DNA of 6,711 bases from Desulfobacteraceae bacterium (lineage in GTDB: Bacteria; Desulfobacterota; Desulfobacteria; Desulfobacterales; UBA5616). Where the stretch lies: NCBI GenBank assembly GCA_030620375.1, contig JAUXEW010000158.1, positions 1 to 6,711 of the forward strand, written 5' to 3'. Positions 5,305-6,711 of this stretch are shown here, piece after piece. Each line of letters begins with the position of its first letter. The first letter of the stretch is position 1. Under the pieces are notes generated by a model. It worked only from the letters and a program-made list of their open reading frames with translations, ran no database searches and was not told the origin of the DNA. Both the position numbers and the translations under genes were made by a program.

Positions 5305-6711
5305 TTAAACATTTATCCATTTATGACAGAGCGCTACAGCATCCATAGCATGACTGCCGTATGCATCAGCACCAACATATTTGACCACATTTTCCTCAAT
5401 CTGTGCACCGCCGATCATAATATGGCTGTCGATACCTTCCTTCTTTAATGCCTCAATGGTAGATTTCATGGGATCATACGCCAGGGTCAGCAGGCAGCAC
5501 AATCCGATGACCTGGGGTTTAAATTCCTTTGCAGCCTTAATAATCTTTTCGGCCGGGACATCGATGCCAAGATCAAGGATATCGTACCCGTTGATATCAA
5601 GCATGAAACTGACAATGTTCTTTCCGATGTCATGGATATCTCCCTCTACGGTAGCCATGATAACTTTACCATATTTTTTCTTTTTACCGTCGCCGCTATC
5701 TTTAATGTGCGGCTTTACCATATTAGAGATGGCGCGCATCATCTCCCCTGCAAGTATCAATTCAGGAATGAAATATTCTTCTTTTTCAAAAAGCTTGCCG
5801 ACTTTGCCCATACCGCCTTGAGCAGCCGACAAAATTTTCATAGGATCCACGCCATCTTCAAGGTACTGCTCGGCCAATGACATGGTTTTATTTTCGTCCA
5901 TCGAAGCCATGGCATCGATAAGGTCATTCAGGGAATTTTTTTCTGCATCTTCGTCTGTTTTAGCAGCCATATCTGCTGACGGTTCAGTTTCAACAGGAGC
6001 GGTTGCGCCCCAAAACGATGCCGGCTGTTTTTCGATTATTCCTGAAGCGGCTAAAGCATCAACTAAATTTTTCACAGCCCCGGCCACGTTTGAAAAGTCG
6101 CCGGGCGCTTTCTTGTCAGGTCCAATAATTCCGGATCGAATGGCATTATTGTATCTTAAGCAGTGCTTGTCCAATCCCAGTACCAACTCTGCAGCATGGA
6201 TAATGGCGCGCAGTTGCATATTTTCAGGATCAATGATGGCACTGTCCATACCGGCCGCAATGGCAATTGCCGCAAATGCCTGGTTGATAATTGTCCGGAC
6301 GGGCAGGCCAAAAGAGATGTTGCTCAAACCCGATGTGATGTGTACGTTGGGAAATTCCTTTTTCACCCCCCGCATGACGTCAAATGCGATGATACCGCTG
6401 CCATCATCTGTTGCGGCGGTGGCTATGAGAGGGTCGACATAGATTTTTTCATCGGGAAGACCACCCTCCCGTGTAATGGAGATCAATCTACGAATAATTT
6501 CCATCCGTTCTTTAACTGTTTTCGGTATCCCATTATCATCTAAAGCAAGTATGATCAGCTCTGTTTGATGCTCAAGGGCGACGGGAAGGACATGCTTTAT
6601 CCGACTAGACTCTCCACTGAGGGAATTTATCATGGGGACCTTATGAGCAGCCTTGATACCCGAGGTAAGGGCTAACGGATTGGTGCTGTCTAGACACAGC
6701 GGGCAATCCAC
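5305..6711 (-). CDS. Methyltetrahydrofolate:corrinoid methyltransferase fused to a corrinoid-binding domain (5' partial)
   Basis: This probably moves a methyl group between a protein-bound corrinoid and tetrahydrofolate in the cytoplasm, carrying the corrinoid on the same chain. The visible 468 residues begin with a pterin-binding TIM-barrel domain (about 1-200) with LDSTNP (7-12), INS (28-30), YVDP (91-94) and GLSNISFGLP (128-137). D8, N29, D93 and N131 line up with the folate-binding residues D75, N96, D160 and N199 of Moorella AcsE at nearly constant offset, so about 67 N-terminal residues lie outside the window. The first visible codon is GTG, but it falls mid-domain and encodes valine, so it is not the start. 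An Ala/Glu-rich linker (about 205-260) leads to a helical cap (about 262-335) and a B12-binding Rossmann domain with D358-x-H360-x-x-G363, H360 being the expected lower cobalt ligand, and GG at 434-435. The usual Ser of the SxL motif is Cys405. The stop is TAA at 5307-5305. It is first of the visible genes in the likely operon. The family is secure; the direction of transfer and the methyl source are inferred. Confidence 0.9.
   Translation of the reverse strand: MDCPLCLDSTNPLALTSGIKAAHKVPMINSLSGESSRIKHVLPVALEHQTELIILALDDNGIPKTVKERMEIIRRLISITREGGLPDEKIYVDPLIATAATDDGSGIIAFDVMRGVKKEFPNVHITSGLSNISFGLPVRTIINQAFAAIAIAAGMDSAIIDPENMQLRAIIHAAELVLGLDKHCLRYNNAIRSGIIGPDKKAPGDFSNVAGAVKNLVDALAASGIIEKQPASFWGATAPVETEPSADMAAKTDEDAEKNSLNDLIDAMASMDENKTMSLAEQYLEDGVDPMKILSAAQGGMGKVGKLFEKEEYFIPELILAGEMMRAISNMVKPHIKDSGDGKKKKYGKVIMATVEGDIHDIGKNIVSFMLDINGYDILDLGIDVPAEKIIKAAKEFKPQVIGLCCLLTLAYDPMKSTIEALKKEGIDSHIMIGGAQIEENVVKYVGADAYGSHAMDAVALCHKWINV

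Noticed and set aside
5261..5320. N-terminal extension of the UroD-like protein starting at ATG 5320
   Set aside because: It would overlap the end of the upstream gene, has no Shine-Dalgarno sequence, and family similarity begins only after ATG 5260, which has a good ribosome binding site.
5882..6442. Plus-strand open frame of 186 codons
   Set aside because: It lies entirely antisense to the methyltransferase-corrinoid fusion, which has clear motifs. It has no recognisable domain and reflects codon bias of the real gene.
6687..6696. TGTCTAGACA palindrome resembling the operator motif
   Set aside because: It encodes the conserved LCLDST segment of the methyltransferase, lacks the TAAAT part of the motif, and is alone in that region.

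Overview
The window reads as part of the chromosome of an anaerobic bacterium, most likely a sulfate reducer of the Desulfobacterales type or a similar deltaproteobacterium. This rests on a corrinoid/tetrahydrofolate methyl-transfer module of the kind that feeds the Wood-Ljungdahl pathway in such organisms, moderate base composition, and intergenic palindromic repeats common in their genomes. It is inference: no rRNA or other marker gene is present. All five genes lie on the minus strand, so the biological order runs from 6711 down to 1.

Positions 6711-1949 look like one transcription unit of four genes. First is a methyltetrahydrofolate:corrinoid methyltransferase domain fused to a cobalamin-binding domain, with its N-terminus beyond the window edge. 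It is followed after 44 bp by a uroporphyrinogen-decarboxylase-family (UroD) methyltransferase, after 74 bp by a fumarylacetoacetate-hydrolase-family enzyme, and after 25 bp by a metallo-beta-lactamase-fold hydrolase. Each of the last three has a clear Shine-Dalgarno sequence. The simplest reading is a demethylation and breakdown cassette: the UroD-like protein moves a methyl group from an unknown methylated substrate to the corrinoid, the fusion protein hands it to tetrahydrofolate, and the two hydrolases act on the demethylated product or a related intermediate. The substrate cannot be read from the sequence.

Positions 1948-1674 contain no gene. They carry a roughly 143-bp palindromic, MITE-like repeat (1734-1876) built of three hairpins with matching CGTCAT ends. 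It separates the metabolic operon from a superfamily 2 DEAD/DEAH-type helicase (1673-291), which is probably an independent gene.

Positions 290-1 are AT-rich and non-coding, and hold six copies of a 10-mer with consensus CTGTCTAAAT in mixed orientation, several forming palindromes of the TTAGAC-N-GTCTAA type. One copy lies between leftward -35-like and -10-like boxes. This looks like a repressor operator array, or an iteron cluster, controlling something to the left of the window.

Most noteworthy are the operator array, the fused methyl-transfer protein beside a UroD-family partner that lacks the usual zinc-thiol ligands, the HxNxDH metal motif of the hydrolase, and the unexplained pairing of the four metabolic genes.
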